Shown here: in pieces, positions 1-6,387 of the stretch
Layout of the letters: each line of letters starts with the position of its first letter
Position numbering within the stretch: the stretch's first letter is position 1
NCBI GenBank assembly: GCA_023438325.1
Contig: JAEXRB010000351.1
Span: 1-13,437, forward strand
Direction: 5' to 3'
DNA from: Pseudomonadota bacterium
Lineage (GTDB): Bacteria; Pseudomonadota; Gammaproteobacteria; Xanthomonadales; Xanthomonadaceae
DNA length: 13,437 bases
Program-made: the position numbers and the translations under genes
The notes under the pieces: model-generated
What the model saw: only the letters and a program-made list of their open reading frames with translations
Told to the model about the DNA's origin: nothing
Database searches by the model: none

Positions 1-469
1 TTTCACGGGCACCGAGCAGGTCATCTCGGTCAGATGCTTTGATGCGGGCGGAAATCCCGTCGATTCCCGTTACACCGTCCTGTTTCTCGGTTTTGCCGAT
101 GGCAACTCGGGCTTTGCCTGGGCAAACAACGCCACTAGCCCCTCCTACACGCCAGCATTGTCTTGGTCGGACAATCCCAATGGGCCGATCACGGCGACCC
201 GCTCCACCACGGGCAGCTACGGGCTGCGGTTCGAGGGCTTGGGCGGTACCGATTATGGCGGCACGGTACTCGTGTCGGCTTATGGCGACACACCGGCAAC
301 TTGCAACGTGGTCTCTTGGTACTCCAGCGGCAACCACTTCAGAACGTGGACGATGTGCGTTGATCCGGACGACAACCTGATCGACACGCCCTACACCATA
401 CTCGCCGTGTGGCCCAACCGACGCGCCACGTCTCTTTTTGCCAACGGTTTCGAGAGCTCGGTGGATTGA
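1..469 (+). CDS. Secreted repeat protein, C-terminal fragment ending in LFANGFES
   Basis: An open frame enters from the left edge (first full codon at base 2) and ends with TGA at 467-469, so only the last 155 residues are visible and the start lies outside. I do not recognise a specific function. The sequence is rich in Gly, Ser, Thr, Asn and aromatic residues, low in Lys, and has alternating hydrophobic stretches, as in extracellular beta-sandwich repeat proteins. Two copies of a similar segment are visible: VRCFDAGGNPVDSRYTVLF near residues 10-28 and MCVDPDDNLIDTPYTILAV about 100 residues later, suggesting a repeat unit of roughly 100 residues with a conserved Cys. The protein ends in SLFANGFESSVD; the LFANGFES part is nearly identical to the end of the unrelated beta-helix protein at 6388-8136. 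Secretion and a sorting role for this tail are inference. It converges on the phospholipase D-like gene with an 18-bp gap. Confidence 0.75.
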   Translation, partial: FTGTEQVISVRCFDAGGNPVDSRYTVLFLGFADGNSGFAWANNATSPSYTPALSWSDNPNGPITATRSTTGSYGLRFEGLGGTDYGGTVLVSAYGDTPATCNVVSWYSSGNHFRTWTMCVDPDDNLIDTPYTILAVWPNRRATSLFANGFESSVD

Positions 470-487
470 ACGAGGGCTGGCCAGCCA

Positions 488-1921
488 CTACCACGTGGAA
501 AGCCCTGCTGCCTCGCCGATGCGATACCACGCACGGCGGAGCAGCGCGGTGTCGGCATACGTTGCGTAGTCGGTGCTGAAGCGGCGCGAGGGTTCGTTCG
601 CCCAGTTCGTCTCGAACCACTGCGCGGCATCGGTGATGGCCGGGTGATCTTCGGAAGCACGCAACTGCACGCTGGTTTCCAGGTTCAGATCATCCAGATT
701 TCGCCGGGTGAAATTGGCCGAGCCTGCGATCAAAGTGGCCTCCTGCGCCCCGCGATGCAGCAGCACCTTGGCGTGACATTGCTCGCCGTGGGTATCGCAC
801 CAGCGCAGTGGAATCCCAGCGGCGCTGAGTTCGTGTGCCACCTGCCGGTTCGGTACCCCATTCTTCTTGCGGCCGAAGGCGTCTTCGTTCGGATCCAGCA
901 ACACGCGCACCGTCACGCCGCGCGCGTGGGCGGCTTTCAAGGCGTGGATCAGGCCGCGATGGGAGAGATAGAACACCGCGACATCGAGTGTTTCACCGGA
1001 TGCGGCGGCCTCGACGGTATCCATCAAGGCGCGCCCGATGGCACCTTCGGTCAGCACGCGCAAACGCGGGCCGGTTTCGACACGGATGTCGTCTGCGGCG
1101 GGAAATGCAGTAAGGGGCTTGTCGGAAAATGCTGCCACGGCGGCTTCGGTATGCAGCACGTCCAGCGCGGCGGCACCGGAAAACCGCAGTGCGACGTTGC
1201 CGTGCGCAGCGCTGGCATCGTGCGGATTGGCCGAGGTCACCAGCGCCTGCCAACTCTCGCCGGCATCCACCACCAGCGTCTTGCGATGATTGGCGCGGAA
1301 GTTCGGCAGCGCGAGCCAACTGCGCAAGGTGATTTTTTCCGTGCCGAACGGGTTGGGCAACCAGCCGCCGGCAGCGTTGTTGCCAAGCCAGCCGCAACAC
1401 AACGCCCACGGCCCGGACCAGAGCGGGTTGGAGGCGCGCAGTGCGGAAAGATCGGTCAGCACCACCTGTGCACCGGCCCGCTCCAGCACTTCCAGATGGG
1501 TTGACGCGGTGCCACCGTATACCGTGTTGATCGGATCGCTGATCACCACCACGCGCAAGCCGGGAACGGCACGCATGCGATGCAGCAGCGCCTGCGTGAG
1601 TTCGCTGCTCAAAGGGCGGAGTGCGGCGTCCGGTGCAGCGGCAAAATCGTTGAACAAGAACATGTCCAGCACGACGAGCTTGCGCGATCTCCTGATCATC
1701 TCGAACGCCGTGTCGAAGATTTCCTGCTCGCTGTATCGCGTGCCGGCCGCATCGACGTAGGTCAGATCGGCGAGGAAATCCACCTTTTCCACCGACCGCC
1801 ACGGCATCGCCACGCCCACACCCGGCGGCAGCGGCTTGCCTGCCTGCCAGAACGCGCTGGCAAACCAGATCAGGCACAACGCAAGCAGTACGTATGGCCA
1901 GCGACGGCGGGTTGGGGACAT
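488..1921 (-). CDS. Phospholipase D-like / cardiolipin synthase-like membrane-anchored protein
   Basis: A 477-residue member of the phospholipase D superfamily, whose members hydrolyse or transfer phosphodiesters via a covalent phosphohistidine. A hydrophobic N-terminal segment (about residues 8-25, after TRRR) predicts a membrane anchor or uncleaved signal, placing the catalytic part in the periplasm. Two PLD half-domains are visible. The first has H212-x-K214-x4-D219 (NHRKTLVVD) followed by TSAN. The second has H383-x-K385 (CHAKVLLHR) followed by GSANFTRRNLDDLN, but the usual Asp after x4 is Arg390. The frame stays open to an ATG at 1960, which has no ribosome binding site. I chose the ATG at 1921 because GAGAG lies 6 nt upstream; an ATG at 1927 is also possible. 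It is divergent from trpS. Substrate is unknown: cardiolipin synthesis, phospholipid turnover or nuclease activity all fit the fold. Confidence 0.85.
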   Translation of the reverse strand: MSPTRRRWPYVLLALCLIWFASAFWQAGKPLPPGVGVAMPWRSVEKVDFLADLTYVDAAGTRYSEQEIFDTAFEMIRRSRKLVVLDMFLFNDFAAAPDAALRPLSSELTQALLHRMRAVPGLRVVVISDPINTVYGGTASTHLEVLERAGAQVVLTDLSALRASNPLWSGPWALCCGWLGNNAAGGWLPNPFGTEKITLRSWLALPNFRANHRKTLVVDAGESWQALVTSANPHDASAAHGNVALRFSGAAALDVLHTEAAVAAFSDKPLTAFPAADDIRVETGPRLRVLTEGAIGRALMDTVEAAASGETLDVAVFYLSHRGLIHALKAAHARGVTVRVLLDPNEDAFGRKKNGVPNRQVAHELSAAGIPLRWCDTHGEQCHAKVLLHRGAQEATLIAGSANFTRRNLDDLNLETSVQLRASEDHPAITDAAQWFETNWANEPSRRFSTDYATYADTALLRRAWYRIGEAAGLSTW

Positions 1922-1991
1922 GGGCATCTCTCGCACACGGAACGATCGCGAGGATGCCATGCCTGACGGCTCGGCTGCGCGCCGGCGTTGC

Positions 1992-1997
1992 TACACT
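1992..1997 (+). promoter_or_regulatory. Possible extended -10 element for trpS
   Basis: TTGCTACACTG contains TACACT preceded by TGC, which resembles an extended -10 box. It lies 32 bases before the trpS ATG and would give a leader of roughly 25 nt. No convincing -35 box at 16-18 bp spacing is visible, so this is a weak call. The intergenic space between the divergent phospholipase D-like gene and trpS is only about 108 bp and must hold both promoters. Confidence 0.3.
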
Positions 1998-2029
1998 GCG
2001 CGGCCACGTTTCCGCTTCCGCATGCATCC

Positions 2030-3331
2030 ATGAGCAAAACCCGTGTCCTCACCGGCATCACCACCACCGGCACGCCGCACCTTGGCAATTACGTCGGCGC
2101 GATCCGCCCGGCGATATCGGCCAGTCAGGACGCGCATGTGGACGCGTTTTTCTTTCTGGCCGATTACCACGCCCTGATCAAATGCGATGACGCCGCGCGC
2201 ATCGAGCGTTCACGTCTTGAAATCGCGGCCACGTGGCTGGCCGCCGGGCTGGATCCGGAGAGGGTGACCTTCTATCGGCAATCGGACATCCCGCAAATTC
2301 CCGAGCTGACTTGGCTTCTGACCTGCGTCACCGCCAAGGGCCTGATGAACCGCGCCCACGCCTACAAGGCTTCGGTGGATGCCAACGTGGCGCAGCAAGA
2401 GGATCCCGATGCCGGCATCACGATGGGCCTGTACAGCTATCCGATCCTGATGGCCGCCGATATCCTGATGTTCAACGCCCACAAGGTGCCGGTGGGCCGC
2501 GACCAGATCCAGCACATCGAAATGGCACGCGACGTGGCCGCGCGCTTCAATCACCTGTACGGCCAGGGGCGCGAGTTCTTCGTGCTGCCCGAGGTGCAGA
2601 TCGAAGATCAGGTCGCCACGCTGCCGGGGCTGGATGGACGCAAGATGTCCAAGAGTTACGACAACACCATCCCGTTGTTCGAAGGCGGCGCGCGCCACCT
2701 GAAAGACACCATCGCGCGCATCGTCACCGACTCGCGTGCGCCGGGTGAGCCGAAAGATCCCGAATCCAACGCGCTCGCCACGTTGTATCAAGCATTCGCC
2801 GATGCTGAAGACACCGTGGCCTATCGCGCCGCACTGAGTGCCGGGCTGGCCTGGGGCGAAGCCAAGCAGCGCCTGTTCCAGAAAATCGACGGACAGATCG
2901 CGCCGATGCGGGAACGCTACGAAGCACTGATCGCCAAACCAGCCGATATCGAAGACGTGTTGCAAGCCGGCGCGGCCAAGGCACGCGCAGTGGCCGCCCC
3001 CTTGCTCGAACAGTTGCGCGAAGCCGTGGGCCTGCGGCGTTTCCGCGCGCCGGTGGCGGCGTCGCAAACCAGCGATGCGAAAACCACCGAGGCCATGCCG
3101 ACATTCAAGCAGTATCGCCAGAGCGATGGCAGCTTTTCCTTCAAGCTCGCCGACGGCGAGGGCCGCCTGCTGCTGCAAGGTGCGCAATACACCTCGCCGC
3201 GTGATGCAGGGCAACGCATTGCTGCGTTGAAACAAGGTGACGCCGCGTTGCCGCTGGATGGCGAGACATTCGGCGAAGGCATCACTGCACCTGCCGTTTC
3301 GGCCGCGTTGCAACGCTTTGCCGAAGATTGA
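2030..3331 (+). CDS. trpS: Tryptophan--tRNA ligase (TrpS), long form with C-terminal DUF1508/YegP-like domain
   Basis: A 433-residue class I aminoacyl-tRNA synthetase that activates tryptophan with ATP and charges tRNA-Trp in the cytoplasm. The HIGH signature appears as TPHLGNY (residues 15-21) and the KMSKS signature as GRKMSKS (K205-S209). The Rossmann catalytic core and anticodon-binding helices extend to about residue 340. It is about 100 residues longer than the compact E. coli enzyme. After a low-complexity linker (about 343-355), residues 356-433 form an extra domain beginning MPTFKQYRQSDGSFSF, which resembles the small DUF1508/YegP fold (SDGSFSFKL, then GAQYTSPRDAG). From memory, similar long TrpS proteins occur in Pseudomonas and Xanthomonas. 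The ATG at 2030 is chosen because synthetase homology begins there; an in-frame TTG at 1988 is less likely. No strong ribosome binding site precedes it. It heads a possible trpS-membrane protein-hydrolase operon. Confidence 0.97.
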   Translation: MSKTRVLTGITTTGTPHLGNYVGAIRPAISASQDAHVDAFFFLADYHALIKCDDAARIERSRLEIAATWLAAGLDPERVTFYRQSDIPQIPELTWLLTCVTAKGLMNRAHAYKASVDANVAQQEDPDAGITMGLYSYPILMAADILMFNAHKVPVGRDQIQHIEMARDVAARFNHLYGQGREFFVLPEVQIEDQVATLPGLDGRKMSKSYDNTIPLFEGGARHLKDTIARIVTDSRAPGEPKDPESNALATLYQAFADAEDTVAYRAALSAGLAWGEAKQRLFQKIDGQIAPMRERYEALIAKPADIEDVLQAGAAKARAVAAPLLEQLREAVGLRRFRAPVAASQTSDAKTTEAMPTFKQYRQSDGSFSFKLADGEGRLLLQGAQYTSPRDAGQRIAALKQGDAALPLDGETFGEGITAPAVSAALQRFAED

Positions 3332-3354
3332 CGCATCCGATCGGGCACGCCGCC

Positions 3355-3648
3355 ATGGAATACCTCAGCGTCATCCTGTTCTTTCCCTGGTTCGTCGTGA
3401 TGGGCGGCTGTTTCATGCTGTTCCCGCGCCGGCCCGGCGGCCTTGCGCGTCGCCTGTTCGAACTGGCGACGCTGGTGCTGGCCTTGCTGGCGAGCATCTG
3501 GGCCATGCTCTGGGGCATCGCGCACGCCGATCCAAATGCCGGCGCCATCTGGAAACAAGTGCTCGCCACGCTTTTGGCCTACGGCATGTTCCTCGGCGTG
3601 CTGCTGCTGGCCTGGCCGCTGCGCCGCCTGCTGCTGCGCCCCAAGTAG
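3355..3648 (+). CDS. Small membrane protein with three predicted transmembrane helices
   Basis: A 97-residue hydrophobic protein that I cannot assign to a named family. Three likely membrane helices are visible at about residues 4-23, 37-56 and 68-87. Arg-rich patches lie between helices 1 and 2 (RRPGG..RR) and at the C-terminus (RRLLLRPK). By the positive-inside rule this puts the first loop and the C-terminus in the cytoplasm, with the N-terminus and the second loop outside. The start chosen is ATG at 3355, 23 bp after the trpS stop; an in-frame TTG at 3328 overlapping the trpS stop is possible but less likely. The short spacing suggests cotranscription with trpS and the downstream hydrolase. 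No catalytic motif is seen. Confidence 0.75.
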   Translation: MEYLSVILFFPWFVVMGGCFMLFPRRPGGLARRLFELATLVLALLASIWAMLWGIAHADPNAGAIWKQVLATLLAYGMFLGVLLLAWPLRRLLLRPK

Positions 3649-3706
3649 GATTCCCTGCGCCAAACGCATCGGCGAGCATTGAAGCTTTTCCATCTCGGGA
3701 ACCGTC

Positions 3707-4630
3707 ATGACGCACGACATTCACACCATCGACACCGGCCTCATGCGCCCGGCCTTCGACGCGGCTTACCTGATCGTGGAAAACGGCCGAGGCGCATTTC
3801 TGGACTGCGGCACCTCGCACGCCGTGCCAGCCATGCTTGCCGCCGCAGCCGAAGCCGGCCTCGCACCCGATGACATCGACTGGCTGATCCTCAGCCATGT
3901 GCATCTGGATCATGCCGGCGGCGCCGGCGCGTTGCTGCAACACCTTCCGAACGCGCGCGTCGTCGTGCATCCGCGTGGCGCGCCGCACATGATCGATCCA
4001 TCCAGACTCATCGCCGGCGCCGCCGCCGTCTACGGTGAAGAAGAAATGGCGCGCAGCTACGGCAGCATCGTGCCGATTCCCGCCGAGCGCGTGGATATCG
4101 CGCATGAAGGCCATAGCATCGATCTGGCAGGTCGCAAACTCGTCTGTCTGGACACCCCCGGCCACGCTCTGCACCACCTCTGCCTGTGGGACGAAAAAAG
4201 CCGCAGCGTGTTCACCGGCGACACGTTCGGCATCTCCTACCGCGAACTGGACACACCCGCCGGCATCTTCCTGTTCCCCACCACCTCACCGGTGCAATTT
4301 GATCCCGAGCCCCTGAAAACCTCGGTGCAACGCCTCGCCGACCTGCATCCAGAAAATCTTTTCCTCACCCATTACGGCCGCATCGGCGATGCGCAAAAAC
4401 ATGCCGCCGTGTTGATCGAACTGATCGATGCGATGGTCGAACGTGCGCTCGCCCTGGCCGATGCGGCCGACCGCCACGCCGCCCTCGTGGCCGCACTCGA
4501 TGAACTCTATGTCCCCCGCGCCGTTGCACACAGCGGCCTGACGCCGGACACGGTACGCGATGTCATCGCACTGGACATCGAACTCAACGCCCAAGGGCTG
4601 GGGGTGTGGCTGGATCGGCAGCGGCGGTGA
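3707..4630 (+). CDS. MBL-fold metallo-hydrolase (glyoxalase II-like)
   Basis: A 307-residue cytoplasmic metallo-beta-lactamase-fold hydrolase with no signal peptide. The metal-binding set is complete: H64-V-H66-L-D68-H69 (SHVHLDHAGG), H153 in TPGHALHH, D172 in TGDTFG, and H222 in LTHYG. This pattern predicts a two-metal centre acting on an ester, thioester, lactone or similar bond. The substrate cannot be read from the sequence. A stretch after the first motif (VVHPRGAPHMIDP, about residues 88-100) and an Ala-rich C-terminal helical region are the main distinguishing parts. It starts 58 bp after the small membrane protein gene, in the same direction, so it may be the last gene of the trpS operon. 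A strong terminator follows at 4661-4696. It is clearly distinct from the second MBL-fold protein at 12218-13162, which is exported and has a different C-terminal half. Confidence 0.9.
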   Translation: MTHDIHTIDTGLMRPAFDAAYLIVENGRGAFLDCGTSHAVPAMLAAAAEAGLAPDDIDWLILSHVHLDHAGGAGALLQHLPNARVVVHPRGAPHMIDPSRLIAGAAAVYGEEEMARSYGSIVPIPAERVDIAHEGHSIDLAGRKLVCLDTPGHALHHLCLWDEKSRSVFTGDTFGISYRELDTPAGIFLFPTTSPVQFDPEPLKTSVQRLADLHPENLFLTHYGRIGDAQKHAAVLIELIDAMVERALALADAADRHAALVAALDELYVPRAVAHSGLTPDTVRDVIALDIELNAQGLGVWLDRQRR

Positions 4631-4660
4631 GACGCAAAACGCGCAACCAGCAGACCAACG

Positions 4661-4696
4661 AAAACGCCCCGGCAGATTGCTCCGCCGGGGCGTTTT
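4661..4696. terminator. Bidirectional Rho-independent terminator
   Basis: A perfect 13-bp stem: AAAACGCCCCGGC at 4661-4673 pairs with GCCGGGGCGTTTT at 4684-4696, with a 10-nt loop. The + transcript ends in GUUUUGUUU after the GC-rich core, and the A-run on the left arm gives a U-run on the - transcript. It sits between two convergent genes, the MBL hydrolase (ends 4630) and the ompW-like gene (ends 4723), so it can serve both. Confidence 0.93.
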
Positions 4697-4722
4697 GTTT
4701 CTGCATCAATCGCAGGGCGCGA

Positions 4723-5334
4723 TCAGAAGCGGAAGTTGACGCCGATGCCGTAGACCAGCGGGTTCACGTCAACCTTGCCGATCTCGGCGCCGTTGAGCTT
4801 CACCTTGGCATCCAGGTCGATGTAACGCACGTCGGCCACGATGTCCCAATTCTTGCCTGCCTGGAACAGCAGACCGGCCTGTGCAGCCAGACCCCAGGAG
4901 TTTTCGATGCCAACCCTGGTGCCGTCGATCGGGCCCTTGGTCTTCTCGTCGTAAGTCCAGGTGTAGTTGACGCCGGCGCCGACGAAGGGGTTCACCTTGG
5001 CATCGGGAGCGAAGTAGTACTGCAGGCTGAGGGTCGGCGGCAGGTGCTTGAAATCCACCGCGCCCACGCCATCCAGGCTCACTTCGTGCTTGAACGGCAG
5101 TGCGGCCAGCAGTTCGATGGCCAGATTGTCGTTGAGGTGATAACCGAAGGCGACGGTCGGCTTGAAGTCGCTGTCGATGGTGGTCTTGAACGTACCGGCC
5201 AAGGTGCCGCTGTTGGACTTGGGATCGACGTTGTGCACGCCGGCGCGGACAAACCAGGTGTCGTTGGCGCTGGCAAGGCCGGGAACCATGACCGCAGCAG
5301 CGAGGGCCGCGGCGAGAAGATGACGATGCGACAT
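4723..5334 (-). CDS. ompW: OmpW family outer membrane protein
   Basis: A 203-residue outer membrane protein predicted to form a small eight-stranded beta-barrel. Residues 1-23 are a signal peptide (MSHRHLLAAALAAAVMVPG.., cleavage after ASA). The mature protein begins NDTWFVRAGVHNVDP, typical of OmpW. It continues with barrel strands such as PTVAFGYHLNDNLAIELLA, LSLQYYF and VNPFVGAGVNYTW, and ends in GIGVNFRF with the terminal Phe recognised by the barrel assembly machinery. OmpW proteins are thought to pass small hydrophobic compounds across the outer membrane. The start at 5334 is fixed by a perfect AAGGAG (5342-5347) 7 nt upstream; an upstream in-frame ATG at 5385 is not credible. A candidate FNR/Anr site lies upstream at 5401-5414. 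The gene follows the nuclease gene on the same strand, but the roughly 100-bp gap with its own control site suggests a separate promoter. Confidence 0.93.
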   Translation of the reverse strand: MSHRHLLAAALAAAVMVPGLASANDTWFVRAGVHNVDPKSNSGTLAGTFKTTIDSDFKPTVAFGYHLNDNLAIELLAALPFKHEVSLDGVGAVDFKHLPPTLSLQYYFAPDAKVNPFVGAGVNYTWTYDEKTKGPIDGTRVGIENSWGLAAQAGLLFQAGKNWDIVADVRYIDLDAKVKLNGAEIGKVDVNPLVYGIGVNFRF

Positions 5335-5400
5335 GAGGGAACTCCTTTTCTGTTCGATCAATCGGGGATGTGCAGTTTCTTGCACCGCAGCATTTACGGC

Positions 5401-5414
5401 TTGATCGCAGTCAA
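5401..5414 (-). promoter_or_regulatory. Candidate FNR/Anr-type operator upstream of ompW
   Basis: TTGATCGCAGTCAA matches 9 of 10 specified bases of the FNR consensus TTGAT-N4-ATCAA. Its centre is about 73 bp upstream of the ompW ATG. A class II activator position (-41.5) would put the transcription start near 5366, with a leader of about 30 nt and a weak -10 (GAAACT) around 5374-5379. In E. coli ompW is known to be FNR-controlled. Binding here is inference. Confidence 0.5.
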
Positions 5415-5435
5415 TTCATTCCCCGCAATTGCCCC

Positions 5436-6251
5436 CTATTCAGCCACGGGTGGGGTTTGCGGCACTGTGGCAAGCGTGTGATCGAGCAGTGCCGCCAGCC
5501 GCGCGGCGGCAAGCACGACGCGTGATTCGGCAACCGGACGCTGCCGTTCCAGATAACCGTCGGGCAGGCGTCCGGCACGCGGTGGATACACCGCGGCGCT
5601 GTCGAGCAACCCGCAGGAAGATTCTGCCCACGCGGTGAAATCCATCGGCGCGATGTCGGCGGCAGCCACCTGCGGCGCAAGTCGGGCGCGGTACTTCTTC
5701 ATCTTCAGCCCGGCACTTTGCAGCAAGTGGTAATCCCAGACCGCATGCAGGTTGGTGCCCTCGCCGTCGATGTTGATCTGGACGCGGTTGCCACCGCGAT
5801 CGTCACGGTTGCCGGCATGCATGGGCTGGTGGATGTCACCGGCAAAATGCACGACGAATTTCAGTGCTTCCAGGCGTTCGGAAGCTGGCCGCGAGGCATC
5901 GCCGAGCACATGCGTGTAGCGCTCCAATGCGGCGATGATGCATTGGCCCTCAGCGCAATCGCGTGCGGCATCGAAATTGCAACTGCCGTCGCGGAAATTC
6001 ACGTAGTGGAACGGCGCGGTGAAGCGCCACACCGGTTGATCGCGGATTTCATCGGCCCAGGCAGCAATCGTGCCCAGATCGGCGCCCGGCTCCAGCGCGA
6101 GCAGGACATCGAGTTTGGCGCGCGTGGCCGATGTCACCTGCTCCTGCGCCAGCAGGCCGACGAGGCGATGCCCGAACCCCGACCACGCCTGTGCCGGCAT
6201 CGCCGCCAGCAAGCCCATCCACATCACCAACACTGCCACGGCGTTACGCAT
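5436..6251 (-). CDS. Secreted S1/P1-type zinc nuclease
   Basis: A 271-residue exported nuclease of the S1/P1 family, which cuts single-stranded DNA and RNA and removes 3'-phosphates using a three-zinc cluster. Residues 1-22 form the signal peptide (ending PAQA), leaving Trp23 as the mature N-terminus, as the family requires because its amino group binds zinc. All nine expected ligands are visible: W23, H28 (WSGFGH), D67 (AAWADEIR), H82 (FHYVNF), H135/D139/H145 (HFAGDIHQPMH), and H169/D173 (NLHAVWD). Their spacing matches P1 nuclease for the first four exactly. The start at 6251 is chosen because GGAG lies 5 nt upstream and the signal peptide begins there; the frame extends further upstream without support. 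A likely role is nucleic acid scavenging in the periplasm or medium. The gene is divergent from the beta-helix protein. Confidence 0.93.
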   Translation of the reverse strand: MRNAVAVLVMWMGLLAAMPAQAWSGFGHRLVGLLAQEQVTSATRAKLDVLLALEPGADLGTIAAWADEIRDQPVWRFTAPFHYVNFRDGSCNFDAARDCAEGQCIIAALERYTHVLGDASRPASERLEALKFVVHFAGDIHQPMHAGNRDDRGGNRVQINIDGEGTNLHAVWDYHLLQSAGLKMKKYRARLAPQVAAADIAPMDFTAWAESSCGLLDSAAVYPPRAGRLPDGYLERQRPVAESRVVLAAARLAALLDHTLATVPQTPPVAE

Positions 6252-6387
6252 GTTTTCTCCGATTTTCACGTCTGTGCACAGCATAGAACGTGCGTGGCCG
6301 ATTTTCGTGCTCGGCCTCGTAACCGTAGGACATCTCGAAAATTTCGGCTTCATCAGCGAGTGCCACCTCATTCCCGAGGAGAGTGCC
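6252..6387. other. Divergent intergenic region between nuclease and beta-helix genes
   Basis: 136 bp holding the ribosome binding sites of both flanking genes and presumably their promoters. A perfect 10-bp palindrome CTGTGCACAG (6272-6281) and two copies of CCGATTTTC (starting near 6259 and 6298) are visible. Either could be a regulator site, but I recognise no known consensus and cannot place the promoters with confidence. Confidence 0.35.

Noticed and set aside
644..1504. 286-codon open frame antisense to the phospholipase D-like gene
   Set aside because: Opposite a gene with clear HKD motifs; composition is that of a shadow frame.
2210..3313. 367-codon open frame antisense to trpS
   Set aside because: It lies entirely opposite a well-identified synthetase; long antisense frames are common in GC-rich genes, and the protein has no recognisable domain.
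4606..5481. 291-codon plus-strand frame over ompW
   Set aside because: It runs through the terminator and opposite ompW, which has a perfect ribosome binding site and complete family features.
6070..6387. Upstream extension of the beta-helix protein frame
   Set aside because: Antisense to the nuclease gene; a good ribosome binding site and signal peptide fix the start at 6388.
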